Shown here piece by piece: positions 28,173 through 37,688 of a stretch of 42,520 nucleotides of DNA. The notes beneath the pieces are model-generated. The model had not been told where the DNA came from and did no database searches. It saw only the letters and a program-made list of their open reading frames with translations. Numbering within the stretch: the first letter of the stretch is position 1; each line of letters begins with the position of its first letter. This DNA is from Prochlorococcus marinus str. MIT 9401 (GTDB lineage: Bacteria; Cyanobacteriota; Cyanobacteriia; PCC-6307; Cyanobiaceae). The stretch lies in NCBI RefSeq assembly GCF_000760095.1, contig NZ_JNAR01000009.1, positions 1 to 42,520 of the forward strand, read 5' to 3'. The translations under genes and the position numbers were made by a program.

Positions 28173-29114
28173 ATGGCTTTATCAGTACCATCACAAGCAG
28201 AACCACAAAAAAGAAGAGGTAATGATCCAATTAGTTGGTATTTGCAAAATATCGGTAGAGTCCCTTTATTAACACCTGCTGAAGAGATTGAATTGGGTAA
28301 TCAAGTCCAGAAGATGATGATTCTCACAGAAGATGGTCAGTTAAATGAAAAAACAAAAGAATTTTCAAAGGAGCAAAAAAGATCAATAAAAATAGGAAGA
28401 AGAGCTAAAGATAGAATGATGAAGGCTAATTTAAGATTAGTTGTCAGTGTGGCAAAAAAATATCAAGGCAAAGGACTTGAACTTCTTGATTTGGTTCAGG
28501 AGGGCTCTTTGGGTTTAGAGAGGGCTGTTGAAAAATTTGATCCTACAAGGGGATATAAGTTTTCCACTTATGCTTTTTGGTGGATTCGACAGAGCATGAC
28601 AAGAGCAATTGCTTGTCAATCACGGACTATCCGTTTACCTGTTCATTTAAGTGAAAGGTTAGCATCTATTAGAAAAGTTAGTAGGGACTTAGCACATAAA
28701 CTCGGTGCTATGCCAAGTAGAATTGAAATTGCAGAGGCGATGGAAATTGATGTTGAGGAATTAGATTCTGTTCTTAGACAAGCCTTATCAACAAGTAGTT
28801 TGGATGCACCAGTGAATGGCGATGATGGAAGGAGTTTTTTAGGTGATTTAATTGCAGATAGTAATAGTGAAGAACCTTTAGATCAAGTTGAGCAGAAAAT
28901 GCATCAAGAACAACTTGGGAAATGGTTAAGTCATCTAAGTGAGCAAGAGCAACATGTTCTCAAATTAAGGTTTGGACTAGATGGAAATGAAAGACATACC
29001 CTTGCCGAAATAGGCAGATTATTAGAAGTTTCTAGGGAAAGAGTTAGACAAGTTGAACTGAAGGCATTAAGAAAATTACGAAATTTAACAAGAAAATTAC
29101 CCAGTGGTATTTAA
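28173..29114 (+). CDS. Group 2 RNA polymerase sigma-70 factor
   Basis: 313 residues with regions 1.2 to 4.2 and no long acidic region 1.1, so a group 2 (RpoD-like, probably non-essential) factor. Region 1.2 is DPISWYLQNIGRVPLLTPAEE, 2.1-2.4 include LVQEGSLGLERAVEKFDP and YKFSTYAFWWIRQSMTRAI, region 3 follows, and the 4.2 helix-turn-helix is TLAEIGRLLEVSRERVRQVE. ATG start at 28173 after a 140-base AT-rich upstream gap. Its end is separated from the pdhA end by one base. The exact cyanobacterial sigma letter cannot be set from sequence alone. Confidence 0.94.
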   Translation: MALSVPSQAEPQKRRGNDPISWYLQNIGRVPLLTPAEEIELGNQVQKMMILTEDGQLNEKTKEFSKEQKRSIKIGRRAKDRMMKANLRLVVSVAKKYQGKGLELLDLVQEGSLGLERAVEKFDPTRGYKFSTYAFWWIRQSMTRAIACQSRTIRLPVHLSERLASIRKVSRDLAHKLGAMPSRIEIAEAMEIDVEELDSVLRQALSTSSLDAPVNGDDGRSFLGDLIADSNSEEPLDQVEQKMHQEQLGKWLSHLSEQEQHVLKLRFGLDGNERHTLAEIGRLLEVSRERVRQVELKALRKLRNLTRKLPSGI

Positions 29115-29115
29115 C

Positions 29116-30153
29116 TTAATCTTCGGCCCAAATATATTTAGTGAGTTCTTCTGAAGGTGGTTCAGGTGCTTCTATAGCATTTTTAACTGACTCAGAAATC
29201 TCTGCATCAATTTTCTTTTCGATAATTTTTAGTTCTTCTTCAGTTGCAAATTTACCATCAATGATTTCTTGGGCTAATTTCTTAATTGGATCTCTTTTCG
29301 CCCAAAACCCCTTCTCTTTTTCAGATCTTAATTCATCTGGATCTGCGAGAGAATGTCCTCTGTATCTATAAGTTAAGCATTCTAAAAGTGTGGGCCCTTC
29401 TCCTGCTCTAGCACGCTCAATTGCTCTTTGCGCTGCCCCTCTCACTGCTAATACGTCCATTCCATCAACTTCCTCACCTTGCATCCCAAAGGCAGACGCT
29501 TTTCTCCAGATTTCAGGATTGCTAGTAGCTCTATCGTGTGCCATACCAATAGCCCATTTATTATTTTCAACAACAAAGATTATGGGCAATTTCCATAATT
29601 GAGCCATATTTAAACATTCAAAAAACTGACCATTATTGCAAGTCCCATCTCCAAAGAATGCTGCAGTTACCGAATTACTACTACTATCACCAGCAACCTC
29701 CTTTTTGTATTTACTTGAAAAGGCCGCCCCTAATGCAACTGGAATTCCTTCTCCAATAAATGCATATCCACCTAACAGGTGATGCTCTCTTGAAAATAGG
29801 TGCATGGACCCCCCTCGGCCTTTGCTGCAACCTGTAGCTTTACCAAAAAGTTCGCTCATCACTTCAAATGAGGGAACACCAGCACTTAGTGCATGAACGT
29901 GATCGCGATAGGTACTACAAAACCAATCATGTTTCTTTTCCATAGCGCCAATCACTCCAGTGCTTATAGCTTCTTGACCGTTATATAAATGAACGAAACC
30001 AAACATTTTTCCTCTGTAATACATTTCTGCACACTTATCTTCAAATCTACGACCAAGCGTCATGTCTTCATAAAGAAATAATCCGGTTTCGCGATCTAGT
30101 TCGGCTTTTTTCATGTCTTGAAGATTTGAAATCCTCTCTACGTGTGTTTCCAA
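29116..30153 (-). CDS. pdhA: Pyruvate dehydrogenase E1 component, alpha subunit
   Basis: Thiamine-diphosphate subunit that decarboxylates pyruvate in the PDH complex. The 345 residues include [19 protein letters not shown], the GRGGSMHLF loop, the ThDP motif [17 protein letters not shown]...ENN, and [16 protein letters not shown] with the regulatory-loop serine. The start is taken as TTG at 30153-30151, with AAGG a few bases upstream; an ATG 13 codons later is an alternative. The E3 subunit lpdA is at 19153-20592. Confidence 0.95.
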   Translation of the reverse strand: METHVERISNLQDMKKAELDRETGLFLYEDMTLGRRFEDKCAEMYYRGKMFGFVHLYNGQEAISTGVIGAMEKKHDWFCSTYRDHVHALSAGVPSFEVMSELFGKATGCSKGRGGSMHLFSREHHLLGGYAFIGEGIPVALGAAFSSKYKKEVAGDSSSNSVTAAFFGDGTCNNGQFFECLNMAQLWKLPIIFVVENNKWAIGMAHDRATSNPEIWRKASAFGMQGEEVDGMDVLAVRGAAQRAIERARAGEGPTLLECLTYRYRGHSLADPDELRSEKEKGFWAKRDPIKKLAQEIIDGKFATEEELKIIEKKIDAEISESVKNAIEAPEPPSEELTKYIWAED

Positions 30154-30301
30154 AAAAATACCTTAATGAAGTTTTGATTTGTTAACATTCTAAGCTGTGA
30201 AGGTCAATTTTCATGATTTTTTTTAATAACTCTGTAAGACCTTATGAAAAAATTTTTTAACTTGATAAAATTTGTCTAAGAATTTTCAATAGGATATTTG
30301 T

Positions 30302-32407
30302 TTGGAACTTCCATTAGACCATTTTCGTTTAATTGGCGTAAGCCCCTCTGCAACACCTGAGGAAATATTAAGGGCGTTTCAATTACGATTAGATAAAACG
30401 CCTAATGAAGGTTTTACATACGAAGTTTTAACCCAAAGATCTGAATTGCTTCGCCTCACTGCTGATTTACTCACAGATCCAGAAAGCAGGAGAGAGTACG
30501 AAAATTTGTTACTAGACGGGTCATCAGGTTTAGATTTTTCTTCAAATAGAGAAGTAGCAGGTTTAATTCTTCTTTGGGAATCGGGTTCCCCAAAAGAAGC
30601 TTTTAAAATTACAAGAAAAGCATTGCAGCCGCCACAAACTCCAGCTTTAGGTAGTAGTAGAGAAGCTGATTTAACTTTATTAGCTGCTTTAACAGCTAGA
30701 GATTCTGCAATTCAAGAACAACAGCTTAGATCCTACTCAAACGCTGCTGACTTTTTACAAGAGGGTATACAGCTTCTTCAAAGGATGGGAAAGCTTATAG
30801 ACATAAGAAAAGAACTTGAAGAAGACCTGATTGCGCTGCTTCCCTACAGGATACTAGATCTTCTTAGTAGAGACTTAAGTGAACAGGAGTCACATAAGAA
30901 AGGGTTAAGTATGTTGGAAAATCTAATAATCAAAAGAGGCGGCTTGGAAGGAAATAATAAATCTGAATATGGAGATTATCTAAATCAGCAAGAATTTGAG
31001 GCTTTTTTTCAACAAATTAAACCATTTTTGACAGTACAAGAACAGATAGACTTGTTTCTTGATTTACAAAAAAGAGGATCATTAGAAGCAGGCTTTTTAG
31101 CTTTTCTATCTTTAACAGCAATAGGCTTCTCAAGAAGGAAACCGGAAAAATTATTTGAAGCGAGGAAAATACTAAAGAGACTTAATTTATCAGGTCTTGA
31201 TTCGATGCCTCTTATTGGTTGTCTAGATCTGTTATTGGCAGATATAGACCAGGCCTCTGCAAGGTTCTCCAGCAGTTCTGATGAAAAATTACGAGATTGG
31301 CTCAATAATTATCCTGGAAATAAATTAGAAGCAATATGCATTTTCTGTAAAAATTGGTTAGAGAATGATGTTTTAGTTGGGTATAGAGATATCGATTCAA
31401 AAGAAGTTGATTTAGATTCTTGGTTTGAAGATAGGGAAATCCAAGAATTTATTGAGAAATTAGATAAGAAATCAAATAAAATTGCATCTAGATCAAATTT
31501 TCAAAACCAACAAATTGAGAAGGAATCTTCTCCAAAAAAGACTGAAGATTTTGATAATTTATTAGGTAATATTGAAGAAAGAAGATTACCTTGGCCTGGT
31601 GGCATAAAACAAGATTATGAAAAGATTGATACCAAAGAAATAGAATTCAATGAGGAATACTTTAAGAAAAAACCAATAGAGTTTTATAATTTTTTAATTG
31701 AAAAAATTGCTGAACTAAAGTTTAGTTTTGGGGAATTCTTAAAGGATAAAGAGATTATTAATCGGTCCCCTTATTTAGTTTATATTTATGCGTTTTTGAT
31801 CTTATTTTCATTTGGTATAGGTATTGGATTTTTAAGAAATAATTTTAAAAAATCTATTCAGGACGAATCTATTGTTGAAAATCCCTTAATTTCGATAGAA
31901 AAAAATCAAGAGCCTAGTAAGAAAGATATTATTCAAAAAATTAAAAAAAATCCTTCAAGTAAATTGAATTCTATTCCTGGGAAATCTATTTCAATTATTT
32001 CTGATGAATTCAAAGAACTTAATATAGCTTCACCTTCTTTGGAAGATTTAAGGAATTTAATTAATGGATGGCTTCTAAGTAAAAGTAATTACTTAGCGGG
32101 AAAGAGTGAAATTAATCTTTCTAAGTTTGTTAGTAAAGGTCTAATCGATAGAACAATCGAAGAAAGACAGAATGATATTAAAAAGGGAATTTATAAAGAA
32201 ATTAACTCCCAAATTAGTAAGATAGATTTGGAATCGCAAACTTCATCTCGGATAGTTGTTTTAGTTGAATTGAATTATCTAGAGAGAATAATAAAGAATT
32301 CTGGAGAGTTTGTTAATGAGACATCATTGAATCCCCTTAAAGTTAAATATATTTTGGGTTTTTCAAATAAATCATGGAAATTAGTTGATTTCGTGAGTGG
32401 CTTGTAA
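30302..32407 (+). CDS. ftn2: ARC6/Ftn2 (ZipN)-type cell division protein
   Basis: Cyanobacterial membrane anchor for FtsZ, ancestral to plastid ARC6. The 701 residues start with a J-like domain (LDHFRLIGVSPSATPEEILRA... near residues 5-70), continue with a long helical region, one transmembrane segment at about 490-510 (YLVYIYAFLILFSFGIGIGF), and end with the IMS/DUF4101-type domain (about 590-700). The start is TTG at 30302, with AGGA 7 bases upstream. Its predicted partner FtsZ is encoded elsewhere in the window. Confidence 0.9.
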   Translation: MELPLDHFRLIGVSPSATPEEILRAFQLRLDKTPNEGFTYEVLTQRSELLRLTADLLTDPESRREYENLLLDGSSGLDFSSNREVAGLILLWESGSPKEAFKITRKALQPPQTPALGSSREADLTLLAALTARDSAIQEQQLRSYSNAADFLQEGIQLLQRMGKLIDIRKELEEDLIALLPYRILDLLSRDLSEQESHKKGLSMLENLIIKRGGLEGNNKSEYGDYLNQQEFEAFFQQIKPFLTVQEQIDLFLDLQKRGSLEAGFLAFLSLTAIGFSRRKPEKLFEARKILKRLNLSGLDSMPLIGCLDLLLADIDQASARFSSSSDEKLRDWLNNYPGNKLEAICIFCKNWLENDVLVGYRDIDSKEVDLDSWFEDREIQEFIEKLDKKSNKIASRSNFQNQQIEKESSPKKTEDFDNLLGNIEERRLPWPGGIKQDYEKIDTKEIEFNEEYFKKKPIEFYNFLIEKIAELKFSFGEFLKDKEIINRSPYLVYIYAFLILFSFGIGIGFLRNNFKKSIQDESIVENPLISIEKNQEPSKKDIIQKIKKNPSSKLNSIPGKSISIISDEFKELNIASPSLEDLRNLINGWLLSKSNYLAGKSEINLSKFVSKGLIDRTIEERQNDIKKGIYKEINSQISKIDLESQTSSRIVVLVELNYLERIIKNSGEFVNETSLNPLKVKYILGFSNKSWKLVDFVSGL

Positions 32408-32454
32408 TTGTAAACTTCAAGATCATCTATAATAATTAAAATTACTTTTTTATA

Positions 32455-33933
32455 ATGTTTGATGAACTCTCGTCACGCTTTGAAGACGCAGTAAAGGGTT
32501 TAAGAGGCGAAGCGAAAATTAGTGAAAATAACATTAACGATGCCTTGAAGGAGGTAAAAAGAGCACTCCTTGATGCAGATGTTAGTTTGTCTGTAGTAAA
32601 AGAGTTTATAACAGATGTTAAAGATAAAGCTATTGGAGAACAAGTAGTTAGGGGGGTAAACCCAGGTCAAAAATTTATAGAAGTTGTAAATAAAGAATTG
32701 ATTAACATTATGGGGAATGAAAATTCTCCATTATACGAAAATGAAAATAGTCCTACAGTCATTTTGATGGCTGGACTTCAGGGGGCGGGCAAAACAACTG
32801 CAACAGGAAAATTAGGACTTTATTTAAAGGAAAAAGATAAAAAAGTTCTTCTGGTGGCTGCAGATATTTATCGACCAGCAGCTGTAGAGCAGCTTAAAAC
32901 ATTGGGAAGTCAATATGAATTGGAAGTTTTTTCAGCTAAAGAAAAAAATAGCAAACCAGAAGAAATAGCAAAGGAAGCATTGAATTTTGCTAGTGAAAAT
33001 GATTTTAATTCGATAATTATTGATACTGCAGGAAGACTACAAATTGATGATGCCATGATGAGTGAAATGGTTCGAATAAAAGAAGTTTCTAATCCTGATG
33101 AGGTTTTGCTTGTTGTTGATTCAATGATTGGGCAAGAAGCTGCAGACTTAACAAAGTCATTTCATGAAAAAGTAGGAATCACAGGGGCGATATTAACTAA
33201 GTTGGATGGTGACTCAAGAGGCGGAGCTGCTTTATCAATAAGAAAAATAAGTGGTAAACCAATCAAATTTATAGGTGTAGGTGAAAAAATTGAGGCACTG
33301 CAACCATTTCATCCAGAGAGAATGGCTAGCAGAATTTTAGGAATGGGCGATGTTTTGACACTTGTTGAAAAAGCACAAAAAGAAGTTGAACTTGCTGATG
33401 CAGAAGCGATGCAAAAGAAACTTCAAGAAGCGACTTTTGATTTTAATGATTTTGTAAAGCAAATGAGATTAATTAAAAGAATGGGTTCACTTGGTGGATT
33501 GATTAAATTGATTCCTGGAATGAATAAAATAGATGATGGGATGATAAAAGATGGAGAAGATCAACTTAAGAAAATAGAATCTATGATCTCGTCAATGACT
33601 CTTGAAGAGAAACAAAAACCCGAAGTTCTTGCCGCTCAACCCTCCAGAAGACAAAGGATCGCTCAGGGTAGCGGTTATGAAGCAAAAGATGTAGATAAGG
33701 TATTAGCTGATTTTCAAAGAATGAGAGGTTTTATGAAACAAATGTCTAACGGAGGAATGCCAGGAATGGGTGGAATGCCAGGAATGGGTGGGATGCCAGG
33801 AATGGGTGGAATGCCAGGAATGGGTGGCATGCCAGGAATGGGTGGGATGCCAGGAATGGGTGGGATGAGTGGTAATAAGCCAATGAAAAAACAAAAAAAT
33901 AATAAAAAGAAAAAAGGTTTTGCCGATTTATAG
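32455..33933 (+). CDS. ffh: Signal recognition particle protein Ffh (SRP54)
   Basis: GTPase that binds signal peptides and SRP RNA to target membrane proteins. The 492 residues show the N helix bundle, G domain (GLQGAGKTTATGKLG near 105, DTAGR, TKLDGDSRGG) and a methionine-rich M domain (from about 330) that binds RNA. The tail is unusual: six tandem GMPGMG hexapeptides (residues about 434-469) before a Lys-rich end. ATG start at 32455. Its RNA partner is at 5785-5880. It is followed by rpsP. Confidence 0.97.
   Translation: MFDELSSRFEDAVKGLRGEAKISENNINDALKEVKRALLDADVSLSVVKEFITDVKDKAIGEQVVRGVNPGQKFIEVVNKELINIMGNENSPLYENENSPTVILMAGLQGAGKTTATGKLGLYLKEKDKKVLLVAADIYRPAAVEQLKTLGSQYELEVFSAKEKNSKPEEIAKEALNFASENDFNSIIIDTAGRLQIDDAMMSEMVRIKEVSNPDEVLLVVDSMIGQEAADLTKSFHEKVGITGAILTKLDGDSRGGAALSIRKISGKPIKFIGVGEKIEALQPFHPERMASRILGMGDVLTLVEKAQKEVELADAEAMQKKLQEATFDFNDFVKQMRLIKRMGSLGGLIKLIPGMNKIDDGMIKDGEDQLKKIESMISSMTLEEKQKPEVLAAQPSRRQRIAQGSGYEAKDVDKVLADFQRMRGFMKQMSNGGMPGMGGMPGMGGMPGMGGMPGMGGMPGMGGMPGMGGMSGNKPMKKQKNNKKKKGFADL
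33754..33861 (+). repeat. Six tandem copies of an 18-base repeat inside ffh
   Basis: Unit GGAATGCCAGGAATGGGT, six contiguous copies with only third-position changes (GGA/GGG/GGC), encoding GMPGMG each time. Near-identity at the DNA level suggests recent expansion or slippage. Confidence 0.95.
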
Positions 33934-33987
33934 TTTCTATATCCTTACCTTTAAATGATATTATTATTAAAAACGCATTAATTTAAA

Positions 33988-34356
33988 ATGATTAAATTGC
34001 GCCTTAAGCGCTTTGGAAAGAAAAAAGAGGCAAGTTTCAGAATTGTTGCATGCAATAGTACTTCCAGAAGAGATGGTAGACCTCTACAAGAACTAGGTTT
34101 TTATAATCCAAGAACTAAGGAAACCAGGCTTGACACAGAAGCTTTAAGAACAAGACTCACTCAGGGTGCTCAGCCAACTGATGTTGTAAGAACTTTATTA
34201 GAAAAAGGAGGTTTATTAGAAAAAAAAGAAAGACCCTCTATTGCAATAGGTAAAGCAAAGCTAGAGAAGGAAAAATTAGCTAAGGCTAAAACTAAAGACG
34301 AAGAAAATGATAGTAGTAAAGCTGAAAGCGAGACTAATGAAGCTGAAAGCAAGTGA
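33988..34356 (+). CDS. rpsP: 30S ribosomal protein S16
   Basis: Small-subunit protein. The first ~80 residues match S16 ([20 protein letters not shown] outline, [14 protein letters not shown]). After that comes a C-terminal extension of about 40 residues made of Lys, Glu, Ala and Ser, giving 122 residues against the usual 80-90. ATG start at 33988, 54 bases after ffh, on the same strand and followed by the phoH-like gene. Confidence 0.97.
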   Translation: MIKLRLKRFGKKKEASFRIVACNSTSRRDGRPLQELGFYNPRTKETRLDTEALRTRLTQGAQPTDVVRTLLEKGGLLEKKERPSIAIGKAKLEKEKLAKAKTKDEENDSSKAESETNEAESK

Positions 34357-34389
34357 TTTGATAAATTTTTATTCTTATTCAATAACTAG

Positions 34390-35346
34390 ATGAAGGAAGT
34401 TTCCAAAACTGGTCACTTCAAAATTGATTTGCCAAGCTCTGATGCTGCTACAGCATTATCTGGACCTGGTAATTCTTTCTTAAAAAAATTTGAGTCTCTT
34501 ACAGGAGTTTCTTTAACTATAAGAGGCTTACAACTTGAGATGAACGGTGTCATATCTAAAATTGAGAGAGCCTCTGCATTAGTAGAACTAACAAGACCAA
34601 TTTGGGAACAAGGGTTAGAAGTCCCAGAGGTAGACCTTAAAGCTGCTTTAAGTTCTTTAAATATGGGCGAATCGTCTTCACATGCTGAACTTGGGAAAAA
34701 AATTCTTGCGCGTTCAAAAGAGGGAAGATTTTTAAGACCAAGAACTATAAGGCAAAAAGAATATGTTGAATCAATTGAAAACTTTGATCTTACTTTTGCA
34801 ATTGGCCCAGCTGGAACTGGTAAGACATTTTTAGCAACTGTTTGCGCGGCAAGGCTATTGAACGAGAAAAAAATTGAAAAAATTGTTTTAACCAGACCAG
34901 CTGTAGAAGCTGGAGAGAGTTTGGGATTTCTGCCTGGTGATTTGCAACAAAAAGTTGATCCATATTTAAGACCCCTATTTGATTCTTTACATAGTATTTT
35001 CGGGTTTGATAGAACAAATTCGTTAATTGACAAGGGAATTATTGAAGTTGCTCCTTTGGCATTTATGAGAGGAAGAACCTTAGATAATTCTCTAATTATC
35101 TTGGATGAGGCACAAAATACTACTTGCTCTCAAATGAGAATGTTTTTGACCAGACTAGGAGAGAGGTCAAAAATGGTTGTAAACGGAGATATTACACAAA
35201 TTGATTTAAAAAAAGATCAGCAAAGCGGCCTCATTGAAGCATCGAGAATTTTCTCTGAAACAGAAGGTATAAAAATTTGTTATTTAAATATTGAAGATGT
35301 AGTTCGTCATCCTTTAGTTCAGAAAATTATTGAGGCTTATCAATAA
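34390..35346 (+). CDS. PhoH-like ATPase (PhoL/YbeZ type)
   Basis: 318 residues. An N-terminal region with a KH-like pattern (about 30-60, LTGVSLTIRGLQLEMNG) is followed by the PhoH P-loop ATPase domain: Walker A GPAGTGKT at 139-146, KIVLTRPAVEAGESLGFLPGD, and Walker B LIILDEAQN. This group is linked to RNA and ribosome metabolism rather than phosphate sensing. ATG start at 34390, 33 bases after rpsP. Confidence 0.93.
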   Translation: MKEVSKTGHFKIDLPSSDAATALSGPGNSFLKKFESLTGVSLTIRGLQLEMNGVISKIERASALVELTRPIWEQGLEVPEVDLKAALSSLNMGESSSHAELGKKILARSKEGRFLRPRTIRQKEYVESIENFDLTFAIGPAGTGKTFLATVCAARLLNEKKIEKIVLTRPAVEAGESLGFLPGDLQQKVDPYLRPLFDSLHSIFGFDRTNSLIDKGIIEVAPLAFMRGRTLDNSLIILDEAQNTTCSQMRMFLTRLGERSKMVVNGDITQIDLKKDQQSGLIEASRIFSETEGIKICYLNIEDVVRHPLVQKIIEAYQ

Positions 35347-35418
35347 TTTTATAACTCTGGAGATCCGTACCCTGAAATTTTAAAAATCAAGTAGAATAAG
35401 GTCATATTTAATAAAAAA

Positions 35419-36156
35419 ATGCCAGCAAGTAGTAATTTTAATCAAGCTATTCGTGAAGCACAAACTAGTGCAATTGTTGGACCTAATGTTGTTCAAAAAG
35501 CCTTACCTTATGTAGGTGGAGGTATGGTTCTAACTTCTTTAGGCGTTTTAGCAGGTGTCTCACTCATAGCAACAAATCCTGTTCTTTTCCAGCCTCTTTC
35601 TATAGTTGCATTAATTGCAGAATTGATTTTGTTTTTTGTAGCCACAAGCGCTGCAAATAATGCAAATAATGCGAAGGCCCTGCCCTTGTTGACAGGATTT
35701 AGTTTGTTAACTGGATTCACCTTAAGTGGAATAGTTGCTTTAGCAATAGGAACAATTGGTATCGGTTCTGTTGGAACAGCTGCCTTAGCTACTGGTATAA
35801 CTTTCGTTATAGCCTCTTACACCGGCCAAAGAATGAGTGATAGTGTTGGTCAAGCACTAAGTGGAGTAGTTGGTCTTGGATTGATAGGACTCCTAATAGC
35901 AATGTTTGTCCAATTAATTGGAGGATTCTTTGCTCCAGGAGTTTTTGGAGGTTCAGGACTCGAATTGATAATTGCAGGATTTGGAACTGTCTTATTTGTT
36001 GCAATGTCTTTCGTCGATTTCTATACAATGCCAAGAAGATATAATGATGATCAATACCTTGCAGGGGCTTTAGGTATGTATTTAACTTATATAAATCTTT
36101 TTGTTTTTATTTTGAGATTAATGATTGCCCTACAAGGCGGTGGAAGAAGAGACTAA
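35419..36156 (+). CDS. BAX inhibitor-1 (YccA/YbhL) family membrane protein
   Basis: 245-residue polytopic membrane protein with about seven hydrophobic segments and the family ending: FVDFYTMPRRYNDDQYLAGALGMYLTYINLFVFIL in outline, including paired acidic residues (DD) before the last helix. Members are proposed Ca2+/H+ leak channels or protease-associated membrane factors; its role here is unknown. ATG start at 35419. It is followed by a hairpin terminator. Confidence 0.9.
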   Translation: MPASSNFNQAIREAQTSAIVGPNVVQKALPYVGGGMVLTSLGVLAGVSLIATNPVLFQPLSIVALIAELILFFVATSAANNANNAKALPLLTGFSLLTGFTLSGIVALAIGTIGIGSVGTAALATGITFVIASYTGQRMSDSVGQALSGVVGLGLIGLLIAMFVQLIGGFFAPGVFGGSGLELIIAGFGTVLFVAMSFVDFYTMPRRYNDDQYLAGALGMYLTYINLFVFILRLMIALQGGGRRD

Positions 36157-36180
36157 ACACATTACTTAAATAACTAACCG

Positions 36181-36209
36181 AAAGCGTAGATTTGTTTCTA
36201 CGCTTTTTT
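36181..36209 (+). terminator. Rho-independent terminator after the BI-1-like gene
   Basis: A 9-bp perfect stem (AAAGCGTAG with CTACGCTTT), an 8-base loop and a T run on the plus strand. It ends the ffh-rpsP-phoH-BI-1 stretch and touches the last codon of the convergent gene; the opposite strand lacks a good T tract. Confidence 0.85.
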
Positions 36210-36735
36210 ATTGTGCGATATCAAGAATTTGTTTTTTTATGAATTCCTTTTGGTCTGAGTCATACTTTACTGAATTATCAAAACTATTGCCCATATCATC
36301 TAAGTCTCTAAGGACTTTATTGACCAACTTTGTAACTGACTTAGTATCTAGTAGTCTTAAAATGGCCTTGCATCTATCTGAAATGTTTTCTGATGATATC
36401 TCATATTCATGATTATTATCTCTTCGATGAATAATAATTTGAGCGGAACTCATTATTAAATTTTTTAATACTATTTCTGTTACAGCATCACCACCTTCGT
36501 TCAGTTTGTAAATTAGTGAAAAAGGAAGTTTATCTAACAAAAAACAATCTTTATCTGATAAAGCGTATGCAAAAAATCCTCTTAGCCCATTTCTTGTTTT
36601 AGTTAGCTCTGCGATTCTATCTGCTAAAACCTCCTCGCTGAGAAAATCTTCGCCCCACTCTTTGCACCATTGTGCGGATATGTTTATTGCTTGTGTGAAC
36701 GAAGCTTTTTTTAAATTTATGGTTTTTTTTTCCAT
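36208..36735 (-). CDS. Conserved cyanobacterial protein of unknown function
   Basis: 175-residue soluble protein with no signal or membrane segment. It is predicted mainly helical, with charged heptad-like stretches (DRIAELTKTRNGLRGFFAYA in outline; RCKAILRLLDTKSVTKLVNKVLR in part). I do not recognise a characterised family. ATG start at 36735. It is divergently transcribed from era across 38 bases, and its stop overlaps the terminator of the BI-1-like gene. Codon use looks like its neighbours. Confidence 0.8.
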   Translation of the reverse strand: MEKKTINLKKASFTQAINISAQWCKEWGEDFLSEEVLADRIAELTKTRNGLRGFFAYALSDKDCFLLDKLPFSLIYKLNEGGDAVTEIVLKNLIMSSAQIIIHRRDNNHEYEISSENISDRCKAILRLLDTKSVTKLVNKVLRDLDDMGNSFDNSVKYDSDQKEFIKKQILDIAQ

Positions 36736-36773
36736 TTTTGATCAGAATTTTATTATTGATGCATTAAAAGTCT

Positions 36774-37688
36774 TTGGCCAATTATAGATCTGGATTTGTA
36801 ACTTTACTAGGAAGGCCAAATGTCGGTAAATCTACTCTAATAAATAAATTGATTGGAGAAAAAATAACAATTACTTCTCCAATAGCGCAAACTACTAGAA
36901 ATAAATTAAAAGGAATACTTACTACAGACAATGGGCAAATAATTTTTGTTGATACTCCAGGTGTTCATAAACCTCATCATCGACTTGGAGAGATATTAGT
37001 AAAAAACGCAAAATCTGCAATTAATGGAGTTGATATGGTAATTTTTGTAATTGATTCAAGTGAGGAACCTGGTAGAGGTGATGAATATATTTTGAATTTT
37101 CTAATCGCAAATAAAACTGAGTTTATTGTGGCATTAAATAAGTGGGATTTGGTTGATAAAGAATTTAGGAATTTACGATTAGATCAATATAGAAGATTTT
37201 TTGGAATTAATAAAAACTTTCAAATTGTAAGTGCTTCTCAAGGAGAGGGATGTTCTGAACTAGTCGATATGGTACTTAATTTCCTTCCGGAGGGACCAAA
37301 ACTTTATGGCGAAGAGACCATTTGCGACCAACCATTAGATAACTTATTATCTGATTTAGTCAGAGAGCAGGTATTGAAAAATACAAGAGAAGAGGTACCT
37401 CATAGTGTTGCAGTAAAGATAGAAAAGAGAGAGAAAATGAAAAGAAAAAATGGCAAAGTTTTCACAGCTATTTTGGCTACTATTATTGTTGAAAGATCAA
37501 CTCAAAAAGGCATTCTTATAGGAAAGAAAGGTTCAATGTTAAAAATGATTGGTCAGTCAGCAAGATCAAATATGTCAAAATTAATTGATGGTCCAGTTCA
37601 CCTAGAGTTGTTTGTGAAAGTTATTCCAAATTGGAGAAAAAAAGAATCAAGGTTAATTGAGTTTGGTTATGAGGAAAATTCTAGATGA
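36774..37688 (+). CDS. era: GTPase Era
   Basis: Ribosome-assembly GTPase binding the 3' end of 16S rRNA. The 304 residues have the G domain with GRPNVGKS at 13-20, DTPG, and NKWD, and a C-terminal KH domain ([23 protein letters not shown] outline). The start is TTG at 36774, immediately before [10 protein letters not shown]. The stop overlaps the start of the next gene in ATGA (37685-37688), beginning a chain of coupled genes. Confidence 0.96.
   Translation: MANYRSGFVTLLGRPNVGKSTLINKLIGEKITITSPIAQTTRNKLKGILTTDNGQIIFVDTPGVHKPHHRLGEILVKNAKSAINGVDMVIFVIDSSEEPGRGDEYILNFLIANKTEFIVALNKWDLVDKEFRNLRLDQYRRFFGINKNFQIVSASQGEGCSELVDMVLNFLPEGPKLYGEETICDQPLDNLLSDLVREQVLKNTREEVPHSVAVKIEKREKMKRKNGKVFTAILATIIVERSTQKGILIGKKGSMLKMIGQSARSNMSKLIDGPVHLELFVKVIPNWRKKESRLIEFGYEENSR

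Noticed and set aside
33703-33894. Minus-strand frame opposite the ffh repeats with THSWH-type repeats
   Set aside because: It is the antisense shadow of the GMPGMG repeat, with no start context and no independent support.
34413-35033. 206-codon minus-strand frame opposite the phoH-like gene
   Set aside because: Antisense to a strongly conserved P-loop ATPase whose motifs are all on the plus strand.
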